Counted from the first letter of the stretch, positions 51,316 to 60,069 are shown. The stretch: 64,000 bases of DNA from an uncultured Prevotella sp. (GCA_946402275.1 CAMIVY010000001.1:186001-250000); one strand, 5' to 3'. Translations and numbers: made by a program. Notes: a model not told the origin generated them from the sequence alone.

Positions 51316-51681
51316 TTATAAAACTAACGTACTAAAGTAATTCAAAAACTCTTTTACATTCTTGAATGAGACTTCCTGTGACTGTGAAGGTATAACCTTG
51401 GCTCGCACCTGGGTACGACTCACGGCATCCAACATGGCTTTAATATCGGAAGGGACATTGATGAGCTCAACACGGAAGGTATTGGCCTCGGGAGTCTTCA
51501 AGAAGAGGTTATAAAACTCGTCTATAAAACTGCGGGTGGCGAACTTCACACCCTGGAAGTCCATCTCTACAGCATCCGCACCGCTATTCTCGATAAGTGT
51601 TTTTAAATCTTGTGCCCTCATCCTGGACTTTAAATCCGGAGAGAGAATGGCTGCAATATCAATTTTCTTCATGTTATTCAA
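51316..51681 (-). CDS. STAS-like protein (DUF4325 type)
   Basis: The 121-residue protein has the STAS-like pattern: IENSGADAVEMDFQGVKFAT followed by RSFIDEFYNLFL, ending in a short helix. It overlaps the upstream HATPase gene by 8 nt. STAS-like DUF4325 proteins often pair with an HATPase protein and resemble anti-sigma-factor antagonist/kinase pairs. The pair may form a partner-switch that controls another function. MKKIDIAAI at codon 4 is an alternative start. Confidence 0.78.
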   Translation of the reverse strand: MNNMKKIDIAAILSPDLKSRMRAQDLKTLIENSGADAVEMDFQGVKFATRSFIDEFYNLFLKTPEANTFRVELINVPSDIKAMLDAVSRTQVRAKVIPSQSQEVSFKNVKEFLNYFSTLVL

Positions 51682-52564
51682 TGTAATTAATATAGTTAAA
51701 AGAAGAGGAATGATATGGTATGCGTAAAGCTACTATTGTTCCGTTCCAACGCAATCCATGAGGCATCGAATAAAAGGTGTCCAAATTGCAACTCTTTAGA
51801 TAAAGGCTGCTACCTGATATCATCAAGTATTGTCCACCCAGTCCATGAATCAACATTTGTTTAGAGGTTCTGATACCAAAACCGCGATTTTCCGCGTCAG
51901 GAAGATTTTTACTGGAAAGTCCTCTATTAGCAGCTTTGATGGCTTCCATATCTGATAATATCTCATTGTCAGGAAGTTTCTCGTAACTGCCCAGCAGGCT
52001 CACTCCCCTATCAGCTATGCAAACATCTAGAAAACCTTTGGTTGGATATGCCTGAGCGAAGATATACCCCCTGTCTGACTCTGAATGCTCGGTGATGTTG
52101 TCTAATGTCTCGTCAATCATATACTTAAAACCATTAGCAACATTGGATTGAATATTCAACTGCTGAATTATCATATTCTCTACTATGGAGGATACGACTT
52201 CTTTAGCGTCACTATTGCGCCCTGCTGCAAAATCAATAATAGGAATATAAGTTTTTGAAACATATTTTTCCAACTCGGCCAAGAACTCTGTCTGCCGCAT
52301 TGTATCGGGCTTTATACCACCATTACCCAATCCTACACGCTCTATATATTCCGAAACATTCTTAAAGGACACATGCTTTCCGCATCTAGTTAGATACACA
52401 ATAAGCGACAAGGCGAACACCGGGGAGATGAAGCGTGTATCAGAGAAATCAATCGTCACCTCCTGATCAACAGATTTCTCCATTTGGTCCATAATCCGCA
52501 CCACCGGTGTCAGACCGTCGATCAACCTGTCATCCTTGACATTTATGTGTTCTTTTATTATCAT
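51674..52564 (-). CDS. STAS-like plus HATPase protein
   Basis: The 296-residue protein begins with a STAS-like half (VTIDFSDTRFISPVFALSLI) and ends with a GHKL ATPase: N-box YMIDETLDNITEHS, G1 DVCIADRGVSLLGSY and G2 NRGFGIRTSKQML. It lacks a phosphoacceptor His domain, so it is more like an anti-sigma kinase than a sensor kinase. It is cotranscribed with the STAS-like protein downstream. A 35-codon ORF ends immediately before its start. Such pairs turn up in accessory and defence regions; the target is unknown. Confidence 0.78.
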   Translation of the reverse strand: MIIKEHINVKDDRLIDGLTPVVRIMDQMEKSVDQEVTIDFSDTRFISPVFALSLIVYLTRCGKHVSFKNVSEYIERVGLGNGGIKPDTMRQTEFLAELEKYVSKTYIPIIDFAAGRNSDAKEVVSSIVENMIIQQLNIQSNVANGFKYMIDETLDNITEHSESDRGYIFAQAYPTKGFLDVCIADRGVSLLGSYEKLPDNEILSDMEAIKAANRGLSSKNLPDAENRGFGIRTSKQMLIHGLGGQYLMISGSSLYLKSCNLDTFYSMPHGLRWNGTIVALRIPYHSSSFNYINYIE

Positions 52565-52672
52565 TTATTCTTTATTAAACTTTGCATTATGCAACTGCAG
52601 GTACATTGTCACCCCCAGCTTATACTGCCCAGCATCCAGTGCCTCCTTGATGAAATCCGCCTCGCCATTCAT
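52565..52672 (-). CDS. Small 35-residue protein upstream of HATPase gene
   Basis: An ORF starting ATG at 52672 encodes a product beginning MNGEADFIKEALDAGQYK and ending HNAKFNKE; its TAA stop abuts the ATG of the HATPase gene at 52564. The composition is protein-like (amphipathic helices). It may be a real small gene, a leader peptide that couples translation, or a truncated relic. No family is recognised. Confidence 0.45.
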   Translation of the reverse strand: MNGEADFIKEALDAGQYKLGVTMYLQLHNAKFNKE

Positions 52673-52678
52673 AGGTAA

Positions 52679-52760
52679 GATGTATGATGTTTGATGGCTG
52701 ATGGCTGAAGTTTTCTTTACAAGAGAAGATGGCTGATGTCTGAAGGCTGATGTCTGAATC
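52679..52760. repeat. Heptad repeats GATGGCT/GATGTCT
   Basis: GATGTAT, GATGTTT, GATGGCT, GATGGCT and GAAGTTT, then after a gap GAAGATG, GCTGATG, TCTGAAG, GCTGATG. The rest of 52761-52899 contains no gene that I can support. Confidence 0.75.
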
Positions 52761-52899
52761 CCAAATCCACTAGCAAATTGTTCTCAAGACCTTCGGAATG
52801 AGCGACCAGAGACCGAGCGGTGGGAAAAACGGCTCTCTTTTCATAACTTGCTGAGTATCAGTGGCGGTAAAAAAGTGGAGTATCTATGGGAAAACATAA

Positions 52900-53895
52900 T
52901 TATCTCCTAACGTTAAACATTTTATTTGTCAATGTCACATAGACTCTTTTGTCCACATTACCCAAAGACACTTGCGGCAAAAGTGTCTTCGCTTTAAACT
53001 CCTTTATCTTTTGACATTCAACACCCTTATACAAGAAATTCGCAAACTCTTGATTTAAATCCTTGTCATGGACAAACCAGATTATACGTACATCTTCTGA
53101 TGAAGCAAGACGTTTTCCTATTAAATTCCACCATTTCCGGTCTGTATCTCCCAATGACACCCCAAATAACACAAACAGATTCGTATCTCTTATTATATAC
53201 TCAGCTGCATAGTGGGTATAACCACCCAAAACCTCGTTGGCCTGTGGTTTAATGAACAAATCATATATATCTGGGCTTTCTGCATATTCCGTATTTGTTA
53301 TCTGCTGCTCATCGTTCACACCGAAGACGATATCACCTTCTAATAATGAATGGTGAATATGGGCAATCGGCTTCATCTTCACAAATGTGCCATCTTTTTT
53401 CCTCCATCCATCTGTTTTACCTAACAAGTCTTCAATGGTATTCGTATAATTGAAACTTAGGATATTAACCTCGTCATCACTCTTAAAATTTGCGGCAAAA
53501 GATTGGAGTATTCTTGTTCGAGCATCAGAAAAGTGACCAGCAATAGGATCTTCCAAGAAAATTCTAAACTTCTCAACATCATATAATGACCTATTAAAAA
53601 GACTATATTCATGATTCAGATAAGTTTTGAGTCCACTAGTTATGTCCATATAAAGTGTTTTGAATTGATCCGATGGGACTTGGACGCTGTACTGTCCCAA
53701 AGCCAACTCTAAATCACTCCAGTTTATTTCTGATGTTTTCTTTATATAACTATTTATCTCACTCTTGAACTTTTTTACGACATCATGATCTTTCTCCATT
53801 GGCTGACCCACATACCAAGCATAGAAATCCTCATACCTTGTATGAAGTCCTAAGTTTATGTCAAAACCGTTACCTATGATGTACGTTATGTTCAT
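52900..53895 (-). CDS. abiH: AbiH-family abortive infection protein
   Basis: The 331-residue protein begins IIGNGFDINLGL, the AbiH signature, and has SDLELALGQY, ILSFNYTNTIEDLLG and HIHHSLLEGDIVFGVND, all typical of the family. AbiH confers abortive infection on phages by an unknown mechanism. It stands alone, with RAYT and REP-like remnants upstream at 54178-54280. Length is near the family norm. Confidence 0.9.
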   Translation of the reverse strand: MNITYIIGNGFDINLGLHTRYEDFYAWYVGQPMEKDHDVVKKFKSEINSYIKKTSEINWSDLELALGQYSVQVPSDQFKTLYMDITSGLKTYLNHEYSLFNRSLYDVEKFRIFLEDPIAGHFSDARTRILQSFAANFKSDDEVNILSFNYTNTIEDLLGKTDGWRKKDGTFVKMKPIAHIHHSLLEGDIVFGVNDEQQITNTEYAESPDIYDLFIKPQANEVLGGYTHYAAEYIIRDTNLFVLFGVSLGDTDRKWWNLIGKRLASSEDVRIIWFVHDKDLNQEFANFLYKGVECQKIKEFKAKTLLPQVSLGNVDKRVYVTLTNKMFNVRR

Positions 53896-54177
53896 ATTAT
53901 CCGTAATTCACAAATCAGAAATCAGCGAAATCACAATCAGTGAGATGGTTATGCTGACCCATGTGCATATCCCTGTACATTTATTAAACTCGTTTACCGG
54001 TACGCCTTGTTTAAGGCAAAATTGGGAAATCGAAAGGTTGTTCTGTAAACTTTTCCGGGTTGTTTCTAACTGCTTGATTCACCACCTAAAGATCAAGGGG
54101 ACGGTTGACTTTCCCTACAGGTCGTCGAGCTAAACCTTCTCAAGACTCGTAAACTCGAATGAGCGAGTAAAACCCGA

Positions 54178-54257
54178 TTACAACTGACCCACTTTCATTT
54201 TACTATTTATTCGTTGTATGACTCCGTAACTGATACCTGTCAACCTTGATAGCATAT
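54178..54257 (-). pseudogene. RAYT C-terminal fragment
   Basis: The frame reads MLSRLTGISYGVIQRI, matching the end of RAYT transposases (QLERLTGxxRGxIQRx), then stops at 54178. Nothing upstream of it is recognisable. A REP-like hairpin (ATGAC..GTCAT, 54256-54280, core GGGACAGA..CGTGTCA) adjoins it. The remaining 53896-54177 shows no gene. Confidence 0.5.
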
Positions 54258-54276
54258 GACTAGGGACAGACACGTG

Positions 54277-55623
54277 TCATGATCTGCTCGCTTTAATCCT
54301 CTCTACCACATAATCTTTAATTCCCTCAGGGCGTATAAACGGCTTATCTGGGAAATGGTCGCAAAGCTGTTTTAACTGGACTTCCATATCATGGTCAAAC
54401 TCATGTACACTCTGCAATTCTGCCTCATAGAAAGCTTGCAATAGGAAATTGTAGCCTTGAAGGAACTGATAAAGACTTATGTGGCATATAGCCAAATTGA
54501 AAAGATTTTGAACATTATGCGGATCAAGATAGAAAGCTTGCTGGTGACTTAATAATGACATAGCCACGTTGTCAAGTTGACGATAATTATATCCACGCTC
54601 TACAAGAGCCATTACATAGTCGTGGCTGACTCCTTCAGTAATAACTTTAGTATATTCATCAATAGCTTTTTCGTTTTCACCCATCTGCTTAAATGTTGCA
54701 GCCTTGTTTATACGTGCTCTATAGAAAAGGGGATTAAGTTCCAAACAATGATCAAGATAGTGCATCTTTTTCTCTATGCTCATGGGATCATCTTTCTGGT
54801 TATACTCAATAGACTTATTGTAATAGACTTCTGCAATATCTGGGTTGTAGGTCAATGCCTTCTCAAAATATTCTTTCGCTTCATCATGCAGACCTTGAGC
54901 AGCATAACTATTGCCAATGTTCATCAAAATACTGTCGCTTTCTGGTTTTAGTTCCAAAGCCTTCTGGAAGTATTCGATGCTCTTGGGAAAATCTTTCATC
55001 TGAACATAATAGTTGCCAAGGGCATTGTAGCATCCTGCTTCCTTGGGATTATGTTTAACTGCTTCTTCATACTCTATGAGAGCCTTGTCGAACTTATGCA
55101 TCTGCATAAAAGCATCGCCTCTGCATACATGGATAAATCCATAATTGACACCAGATAGATTGGGATAGAGTTTCAATATCTCTGCATAGCCCTGTGCACG
55201 TTTGTCAGGAGCAGGATCTGCAGCAACTCTGCCAAGTTCATCGAATAAATTCTGACGAATTGCACTCTCATTGATGATTTTCTTAAGTTCAGCTTCTGCA
55301 CCCTTAACTATCTTCTCCCGTTCTTCATCCGTCGATGTTTTGAGCTTCGTAAGCTGCTCACGCATCTCAAGAGAAGTTTTCTGCATCTCCTCCTTTGTTT
55401 TATTCAATTCAGATATCCTATGGTCTATGTTTATAAGACCTACGATAGAGAAAACCAAAAATACAATAGTCAATACCGCTGCCCATATCGTAATTGCTGT
55501 ACCTGGCTCTAAATGAACAGCATCTGTTGTCTGCCAGAAAATGACCTTACTCTGCCACATGCAGCATAACGCTAGCAGCAGAGCGGCTATTATTACTATG
55601 TATATGATATGCAGCTTACTCAT
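54277..55623 (-). CDS. Membrane-anchored TPR protein
   Basis: The start MSKLHIIYIV is preferred because the upstream in-frame extension is encoded by a GGCAGGGGACA repeat. The 448-residue protein has two N-terminal membrane helices (YIVIIAALLLALCCMW and TIWAAVLTIVFLVFSIVGL), a coiled-coil (residues 68-120) and about seven tetratricopeptide units from residue 165 (for example AGCYNALGNYYVQMKDFPKS, EAKEYFEKALTYNPD). It would serve as a cytoplasmic protein-interaction platform at the membrane. The partner is not evident from its neighbours. Confidence 0.78.
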   Translation of the reverse strand: MSKLHIIYIVIIAALLLALCCMWQSKVIFWQTTDAVHLEPGTAITIWAAVLTIVFLVFSIVGLINIDHRISELNKTKEEMQKTSLEMREQLTKLKTSTDEEREKIVKGAEAELKKIINESAIRQNLFDELGRVAADPAPDKRAQGYAEILKLYPNLSGVNYGFIHVCRGDAFMQMHKFDKALIEYEEAVKHNPKEAGCYNALGNYYVQMKDFPKSIEYFQKALELKPESDSILMNIGNSYAAQGLHDEAKEYFEKALTYNPDIAEVYYNKSIEYNQKDDPMSIEKKMHYLDHCLELNPLFYRARINKAATFKQMGENEKAIDEYTKVITEGVSHDYVMALVERGYNYRQLDNVAMSLLSHQQAFYLDPHNVQNLFNLAICHISLYQFLQGYNFLLQAFYEAELQSVHEFDHDMEVQLKQLCDHFPDKPFIRPEGIKDYVVERIKASRS

Positions 55624-55734
55624 TGAGTTCAAATTAGCGTCATTGATGAGATGGCAGGGGACAAGATGGCAGGGGTGGCAGGGGACAGATACTGACATCA
55701 GTTTTGAGTATTCCCTAACCTTGTTTTTTCTGTT

Positions 55735-55797
55735 TTATAACTTTTGAATTAGTCCCCGCCCTACTCCTGTGAGTCGTTCCAACTGTCGGTGGGAGCT
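55735..55797 (-). pseudogene. RAYT C-terminal fragment
   Basis: Right after the stop of the 104-residue gene the frame reads RQLERLTGVGRGLIQKL and ends in TAA. Only these last residues of a RAYT transposase are left. Confidence 0.55.
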
Positions 55798-55800
55798 ATT

Positions 55801-56115
55801 TTATTGTTTCATTAAACTATTGACAATCTCTTTGAAAGCTTCATTTCTAAGGTCGTCCATCACCTTTGAGCCTTCCGCATCCACAGAGTTAATCATGTCA
55901 AGGAGCTTGCGAGCGTAAACTCTCTCTGAATCATTCATGAGGCCTCCTTTAGCATAGATATACAGCGAGAACTGATTTGCCAACCTGTTAAGGCGTATCT
56001 TCTCTCCTATCAGCCAACCCATCTTGGCCGCCTTCTCCATCCTCGACCACTCGGAATGAAGGTTATCTATCTCAGAGAAATCAGTAGGGGACATAATATT
56101 ACGCATTAAATACAT
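55801..56115 (-). CDS. Hypothetical protein, 104 residues
   Basis: The product begins MYLMRNIMSPTDFSEID and is helical (EWSRMEKAAKMGWLIGEK, SERVYARKLLDMINS). It has no signal peptide or known motif. Its start overlaps the end of an upstream broken frame (about 56116-56226, ending FIEEIGIENYVFNA) that lacks a start codon and may be a truncated gene. MRNIMSP or MSPTDF are alternative starts. Function unknown. Confidence 0.5.
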   Translation of the reverse strand: MYLMRNIMSPTDFSEIDNLHSEWSRMEKAAKMGWLIGEKIRLNRLANQFSLYIYAKGGLMNDSERVYARKLLDMINSVDAEGSKVMDDLRNEAFKEIVNSLMKQ

Positions 56116-56226
56116 AATTTTCTATTCCAATCTCTTCTATGAACTTGTTCTCTCTCACCTTGTCATCGTCATTATGCGGATTGAAGTGCCACAAAGCGTC
56201 ATCTAGAACTGATTCCTTAACCTTTC
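56103..56226 (-). pseudogene. Possible truncated gene 3' end
   Basis: An open frame without a start reads VKESVLDDALWHFNP, HNDDDKVRENKFIEEIG and IENYVFNA before a stop that overlaps the next start. It looks like protein but is preceded by a stop codon. The origin is not identified. Confidence 0.3.
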
Positions 56227-56334
56227 GGAATTACGATAGGATTCTTGGGGGAATTCTTGGTAAAGCCTTACGTGGAACATAGAGACCATATCAGACTCAC
56301 CATTTCTTTAACCATCAATTACGTAACGGTACGT

Positions 56335-56832
56335 TTAAAACGTGACCCCCAATTCATTCATCATTTCAACCAGGGTAACACATTGAACACCTACCGATGC
56401 TGCCGCATCAGGTATCTTCACCTTGTTCCTACGGGCTGGCTCGGAAGTCTCATACGTCACTATCTTGACATTCTGCGGGTCAGTAGCAGCCATAGCAATA
56501 AGGAAGGCATCAGCTGTTGTACTTCTCGCAAACTCATCTTTGGCTGCTTGAGTAAAAATGCCAGCATTTGCCCAATTAATAACAGCAGCATATTTCCCAA
56601 TGACCGCAGCTGTTGATGTACTGAGATAGAACCCCTGAGGCAGTTGAGATGCTGACCATACCGTGAGGTCATCCCCTAGCACATTTATCTCATCTTTGAC
56701 CTTATCGATGCTTGCTATGCTACCGCTTACAGCCAGTCGGTTTATCATTGTCCAGAAACTTAGTCCAACATGAATAGGTGCAAAGCGCTTCTTGGTTTCA
56801 ACGAATATATTAGTATCTAGCAGATATATCAT
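56335..56832 (-). CDS. DUF4411 PIN-like toxin
   Basis: The 165-residue protein starts IYLLDTNIFVETKKRFAP and contains DKVKDEI, TTADAFLIAMAA and IVTYETSEP, the conserved acidic positions of DUF4411 PIN-like proteins. PIN-domain toxins cleave RNA. It lies 12 nt downstream of an ImmA/IrrE-type gene, the usual antitoxin partner of DUF4411, so the pair is a likely type II toxin-antitoxin system. Confidence 0.88.
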   Translation of the reverse strand: MIYLLDTNIFVETKKRFAPIHVGLSFWTMINRLAVSGSIASIDKVKDEINVLGDDLTVWSASQLPQGFYLSTSTAAVIGKYAAVINWANAGIFTQAAKDEFARSTTADAFLIAMAATDPQNVKIVTYETSEPARRNKVKIPDAAASVGVQCVTLVEMMNELGVTF

Positions 56833-56844
56833 CGCACTTCCCTC

Positions 56845-57960
56845 CTATCTAGCTATAAGTTTATCGAATGTAACTCCATGACAACCAGTAAGACGATAAG
56901 CATCGTTGTAAGATAACTGATTGGACTTTACGGCATTCCCCAAGTGCACCAGAAAACTAAATCCCAAACGACGCCGCGTTGTAGCATAATAGTCGCCACC
57001 GCTTTTTCCGGTCTCTTTCTTTGCTGGATGTTCATGCACATAGGCCCAGTAAGCATCCATATACACCCGGTAATCGGCATCACTAATCAGTCTTTCTTCA
57101 TGCGCCCTGCGAGCCATCATAATCTTGCTCACACGGAAAGTACGCGCCATGGCATCTATGTTGCCGTTCCATTTATGCTTTAGTAATGAACCATCCACAA
57201 GGAACTGAGCGGCAACCTTGTCACAGAAATCCTCCCGCTGGTCATCATTGTCTGAACCGCTGCCATAACCAGAACTGAAACCTATCAGAAGATGGGCAAA
57301 CTCGTGTATCAGTGTGAAATACTGTGCTTCCTTACGATCGTTGTTGTTAACGTAGATAAATGGAGCAAAATTATCTATTAAGGCAAAGCCGCGACAATCT
57401 TCAATACTGACCTGACGGCGGTTATATGTGCCAACGTATCCCTGCACACTCACGATGCAACCTATTTCCTCCAACCACTCAATAAGTGTACGAACCACAG
57501 CTGCACTGTCGGCCACATGGAGTGCCCAGTCGGACTCCTTCCGCAACAGTTCCCGGGCGAAGTCAACCGTCTCTTCTACACTCCTACCCACACAACATCC
57601 AACAAACATGGCAGCACCGATTTCATTTTCGCGCAAATAATCAGACAGCCACTCTTGCTTACGCTTCAAATCTATCACAGTATCATATAACTTGAGATTA
57701 AACTTAGGATGCCTGTCCACCGTCCTAAAAAATGGGATTGGCATAGGCTCTTTTGGCTCTTCGTTAAGGAAAAGATAGCCAAAAGGGACATGCACCTGAT
57801 TGGCAAAGTCCTCTAACTGTTTAACAGTAGGCATACGTTCGCCGTCAATCCACTTACTAAAAGACGGATTCTTCTGAGCATACTCATCCACGGACTGTCC
57901 ATTGCGCTCAACAGCCCATATCAGCATCTCTCTCTTTATGTTCAGTCTTTCAAGTTTCAT
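56845..57960 (-). CDS. HTH and ImmA/IrrE-type metallopeptidase antitoxin
   Basis: The 371-residue protein has an XRE-like helix-turn-helix N-terminus (residues 1-75, with KWIDGERMPTVKQLEDFA) and an ImmA/IrrE domain with the zinc motif FTLIHEFAHLLIG near residue 215 and a downstream Glu (EDFCDKVAAQFLV). It would repress transcription and regulate or cleave a partner. It precedes a DUF4411 toxin gene. A perfect palindrome touches its start codon and may be its operator. Confidence 0.88.
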   Translation of the reverse strand: MKLERLNIKREMLIWAVERNGQSVDEYAQKNPSFSKWIDGERMPTVKQLEDFANQVHVPFGYLFLNEEPKEPMPIPFFRTVDRHPKFNLKLYDTVIDLKRKQEWLSDYLRENEIGAAMFVGCCVGRSVEETVDFARELLRKESDWALHVADSAAVVRTLIEWLEEIGCIVSVQGYVGTYNRRQVSIEDCRGFALIDNFAPFIYVNNNDRKEAQYFTLIHEFAHLLIGFSSGYGSGSDNDDQREDFCDKVAAQFLVDGSLLKHKWNGNIDAMARTFRVSKIMMARRAHEERLISDADYRVYMDAYWAYVHEHPAKKETGKSGGDYYATTRRRLGFSFLVHLGNAVKSNQLSYNDAYRLTGCHGVTFDKLIAR

Positions 57961-57979
57961 ACTTTTATGTGATAAAAGT
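57961..57979. promoter_or_regulatory. Palindrome at the start of the HTH/ImmA gene
   Basis: ACTTTTAT, GTG, ATAAAAGT is a perfect 8-bp inverted repeat directly next to the start codon, well placed for autorepression. The rest of 57980-58245 has no gene. Confidence 0.5.
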
Positions 57980-58245
57980 AATCAATTTCTCTTTTGTCGT
58001 TATTACTAATTCCGTATTCTGTGCTCACACTATACTCTTTTCTCTCGCTGACTCGCATTGTTAATTGTTAATCCGATTTGTTTATGCGGCTTTGCCGCTT
58101 AAATTAATCCAGCCTCTTCGCAGAAGTGGCTGACACCTATCTTAGGAATTCAGAATGTGTGTGAAACACTCTTTCTGAATCGGCCATCGGCTTTTATCTC
58201 ATCGTCCCCTAAAGGAGCACCAAAGGAACACCAAAGGAGGACTAA

Positions 58246-58393
58246 AGGATGTCTGAAGTCTGACGGAAGACGTCTGAGTTGTCATCGGCCACCCTGTTAG
58301 TTCCAAGTTCCAGGTTCCAAGTTTCTCTCGCTCATCGGCCCCTTCTACCCCTCTTCTTACCTACTTCTACCCTCGTTCTACCCTAAAGCTTAC
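58246..58393. repeat. Dispersed repeats R2 and R1, copy 2, with GTTCCAAG heptads between
   Basis: 58246-58293 matches 37062-37110, and 58324-58393 is identical to 37160-37229. Between them lie TTAGTTC, CAAGTTC, CAGGTTC and CAAGTTT. Order and orientation are the same as in copy 1. Confidence 0.8.
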
Positions 58394-58397
58394 CACT

Positions 58398-58565
58398 AAG
58401 AAAGATGGAAGATGTAAGAGGGAAGATGGAAGAGTTTTATGATGGAAGAAGTAAGAGGGAAGATGGAAGAGTTTTATGATGGAAGAAGTGCTTCGAGATG
58501 TAAGATGTATGATGGCAGAGGGAAGAATTCTTCGATGTAAGAAGGAAGAGGGAAGATGGAAGACG
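58398..58565. repeat. GGAAGAT-type heptad array
   Basis: About 165 bp of imperfect 7-nt units (GGAAGAT, GTAAGAG, GGAAGAG) run up to the stop of the four-helix-bundle gene. A second block of the same type is at 59020-59118. Both give apparent open frames that are not genes. Confidence 0.75.
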
Positions 58566-59009
58566 TTACTTCCCGTCCGACTCATCGTTTATCTTCTTGC
58601 ATCTTGTTACTAATATCTTTACTAATTCTTCAGCATCATCGTATATGCTTTGGTATTGTTTATCATCGAGGTAACCGTTGCGATGTAAGAGGTCTATCCA
58701 GTACAAGGATTCTCTTGCTTCTTTCAATGCTATGAAGCTCTTGCTCTTAAAGTCTGCCTTGCTGATGGCATTACATGCTTCTGCATCATTCGCTCCGATG
58801 CTCGTGCCCGAACGAAGCAACTGGTTACAAAGGTTTGCGACAGATTGGAGATAAACTGGTACAGGTTTCTCAGCAATGCGTTTGCCATTCACCGTCTTGT
58901 AGGTGGGTTTAGCATTCGCAGCTTGCTTCAAGAGATAATCGTTTAATTTGATTACTCTGTCAGCAAAAGCCATACACTTCGTTTGTATTATATCTCCAAT
59001 TTCGCTCAT
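58566..59009 (-). CDS. Four-helix-bundle protein (23S rRNA IVS protein family)
   Basis: The 147-residue protein has the four-helix-bundle pattern (CMAFADRVIKLNDYLL, QLLRSGTSIGANDAEA, SKSFIALKEARESLYWIDLL). Members were first found in intervening sequences of 23S rRNA genes and are now common near accessory genes of Bacteroidota and in DGR contexts. Its role is unknown. It is flanked on both sides by GGAAGAT heptad repeats, and codon-like repeats stop exactly at the gene boundaries. Confidence 0.85.
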   Translation of the reverse strand: MSEIGDIIQTKCMAFADRVIKLNDYLLKQAANAKPTYKTVNGKRIAEKPVPVYLQSVANLCNQLLRSGTSIGANDAEACNAISKADFKSKSFIALKEARESLYWIDLLHRNGYLDDKQYQSIYDDAEELVKILVTRCKKINDESDGK

Positions 59010-59019
59010 GTTCGTTCGA

Positions 59020-59118
59020 TTGATGTAAGATGGAAGATGGAAGATGGAAGATGTGCTGTGAGATGGTTGAGGGAAGAATTCTTCGATGGAAGATGTAAGA
59101 GGGAAGAAGGAAGAGTAT
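59020..59118. repeat. Second GGAAGAT-type heptad block
   Basis: Units GGAAGAT, GGAAGAT, GGAAGAT and GTAAGAG with a GAAGAATTCTTC palindrome occupy the gap between the four-helix-bundle gene and the RelE-like gene. Confidence 0.7.
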
Positions 59119-59156
59119 CCTCGACCTCGAACGCGACTCGGCAGTATTTAAGCGAG

Positions 59157-59462
59157 CTAGATACTGCTCTCGCTGCTCCTCATGTTTTGTGCATGGCGAG
59201 CATCTACTACTGTGATGGTGTCGCCATCGATCGTGTAGGCGAAGTACCACTTATCGGTATTAGCCATGTGGTAGCCTGCCCATTGGGAGATGGTTGGTTC
59301 TCGACGGAGGAGTCCGTTCTCGATGCGAAAGATTGAGTTCAAAGCTTCAGATACGTTACGTTTGTAGTCGGCTTTATCATAGGTATGGCGATACTTCTTG
59401 GCTACATTACCATAAAAGGTATAAATCTTTCTCGCTGCACGAGGCTTGACAATGTATTTCAT
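59157..59462 (-). CDS. RelE/ParE-like toxin
   Basis: The 101-residue protein has the RelE/ParE pattern: basic N-terminal helices (KPRAARKIYTFYGNVAKKY), LNSIFRIENGL, and KWYFAYTIDGDTITVVDARH. It lies 1 nt downstream of a Panacea-domain gene. Panacea proteins act as antitoxins for many toxin folds, so this is a PanAT-type toxin-antitoxin pair in which the toxin probably acts on mRNA at the ribosome. Confidence 0.8.
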   Translation of the reverse strand: MKYIVKPRAARKIYTFYGNVAKKYRHTYDKADYKRNVSEALNSIFRIENGLLRREPTISQWAGYHMANTDKWYFAYTIDGDTITVVDARHAQNMRSSESSI

Positions 59463-59463
59463 A

Positions 59464-60069
59464 TCAGTCTTGTGCGTAGATGTAATCTATCTCCTTTTCT
59501 ATGGCGCTATATAATTCGTCAGGACTCATATCGCGCTCTGGTAAAGGGTGCATCGTACTGTAGTCTCGCAGACAAGCGACTTCCTCTTCATCCAGTCCGG
59601 CCTCACGTGCAATGTTCTCCCAACTGATACTGAAGTCGCGGGCTGTAGAGCGCCATGCCACATCGTGAGACTTCTCCTTTATCTCGTCGTATGAGAGTCC
59701 TGCATACTTGTTTATCGCATCCTGTAGTGCTTCTTGTTCATTGGACGAAAGCTCATTGAGGTCAGCATTCTGCAGCGGATTAACATACATCCAGTTTTCC
59801 ACCCGGAAGTACTGGCTAAGCCCCTCTGTGTCGGGCATATAGGAGTCGCCACGAACAATCTTCATCATATCATACAGTCGTGAAGGTACGGGACCAGCCT
59901 CCATGGCGATATAGGTGTCGCCCGTAATAGGACGTCCCCAATCGACGAGATGCTGGCGATCGGCAAAATAGATTATCTTGAAAATCTTGTGGAAGTCCTT
60001 CCGCTGCACGCGATTTGCCACGTAAAGCAACGCGTTGAGCGTCTTCACTTTGTCAAACTGTACATCCAT
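59464..60069 (-). CDS. Panacea (SocA-like, DUF4065) antitoxin
   Basis: The 201-residue protein matches the Panacea/DUF4065 pattern: TLNALLYVANRV, IFKIIYFADRQHLVDWGRPI, and DTYIAMEAGPVPSRLYDM. It is the first gene of the pair. The R3 structured RNA and its promoter lie 120-300 nt upstream, so R3 may be the leader of this operon. Confidence 0.88.
   Translation of the reverse strand: MDVQFDKVKTLNALLYVANRVQRKDFHKIFKIIYFADRQHLVDWGRPITGDTYIAMEAGPVPSRLYDMMKIVRGDSYMPDTEGLSQYFRVENWMYVNPLQNADLNELSSNEQEALQDAINKYAGLSYDEIKEKSHDVAWRSTARDFSISWENIAREAGLDEEEVACLRDYSTMHPLPERDMSPDELYSAIEKEIDYIYAQD

Noticed and set aside
58398..59118. Open frames within the GGAAGAT repeats
   Set aside because: They are made wholly of 7-nt repeats, which by nature leave frames open; no protein-like composition.
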